Shown here piece after piece: positions 63,855-64,000 of a DNA stretch of 64,000 nucleotides. Position 1 is the first letter of the stretch; each line of letters starts with the position of its first letter. Source of the DNA: Johnsonella ignava ATCC 51276 (GTDB lineage: Bacteria; Bacillota; Clostridia; Lachnospirales; Lachnospiraceae); assembly GCF_000235445.1 (NCBI RefSeq), contig NZ_JH378830.1, positions 218,967-282,966 of the forward strand, read 5' to 3'. Position numbers and translations under genes: made by a program. The notes under the pieces are model-generated. The model made no database searches and was not told where the DNA came from. It saw only the letters and a program-made list of their open reading frames with translations.

Positions 63855-64000
63855 ATGAAGGAACTTGATAAAACTTACAGCTCCGGTATAGAAGAGCGTA
63901 TATATAAAAAATGGCTTGATAAAAATTATTTTCATGCTGATGTAAATACTGATAAGACCCCTTTCTGTATAGTAATGCCTCCGCCAAATATTACAGGACA
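63855..64000 (+). CDS. valS: Valine--tRNA ligase, N-terminal part (cut by window end)
   Basis: The visible 48 codons read MKELDKTYSSGIEERIYKKW, KNYFHADVNTDKTPFCIVMP and PPNITG, the class I synthetase beginning of ValS (PPPNITG precedes the HIGH motif). The rest lies beyond the window. It follows the TPR-like gene by 30 bases, and a GAAAGG site precedes the start. Confidence 0.93.
   Translation, partial: MKELDKTYSSGIEERIYKKWLDKNYFHADVNTDKTPFCIVMPPPNITG

Overview
This window is AT-rich DNA from a Gram-positive bacterium, most likely the class Clostridia and probably the family Lachnospiraceae. The grounds are strong AGGAGG-type ribosome binding sites, tRNA genes without an encoded CCA, and several families I know mainly from that group: the DUF5717-like giant protein, DUF4364, DUF896/YnzC and a chromosomal Tet(M)-like GTPase carrying a NYN nuclease domain. 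I cannot name a genus from sequence alone.

Layout. 1-4880: a flavin transferase (ApbE), GtrA-like and YfhO-like envelope glycosylation membrane proteins, and a NusG domain II protein. 4890-6302 (minus): class II fumarase. 6594-11328: an unrecognised membrane protein, the Tet(M)-like/NYN fusion, a possible coupled mini-ORF and a YitT family protein. 11443-20507: a complete nucleoside import and salvage cassette (deoB, ABC ATPase, two permeases, pdp, deoC, BMP lipoprotein, GntR regulator) with ATGA overlaps between most genes. 20595-23789: two flavoproteins. 23843-28004 (minus): arginine genes argG, argH and an ArgE/DapE peptidase, with ArgR-like boxes around a good promoter. 28381-29350 (minus): 5-formyl-THF cyclo-ligase and a DUF896 protein.

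29351-38300 is the accessory heart of the window: a decayed RHS/YD-repeat (polymorphic toxin-like) locus. It holds a secreted N-terminal remnant, three C-terminal tip remnants, a displaced YD-shell fragment, and two families of small membrane-anchored, immunity-like proteins. These are arranged as repeated modules in which each tip overlaps the gene after it. Several members are broken by single-base changes in homopolymers, and one immunity-like gene has become fused in frame to a YD-repeat shell. A promoter, three tRNA genes (Pro-CGG, Glu-CTC, Thr-CGT) and a terminator close the region.

38743-42984: a SWIM zinc-finger protein, a HEAT-like protein and a small Cys/His (papain-like?) protein. 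43539-46993: a MacA/MacB-type exporter. 47099-51316: parE/parC-like topoisomerase genes. 51605-57111: a TetR-controlled second exporter with a clear operator. 57252-57782 (minus): DUF4364. 58129-63824: a DUF5717-like giant, an actin/Hsp70-like protein and a TPR-like protein in tandem. 63855-64000: the start of valS, cut by the window edge. Intergenic regions carry structured dispersed repeats (43297-43487, 57905-57959). I saw no CRISPR array, transposase, integrase or rRNA.
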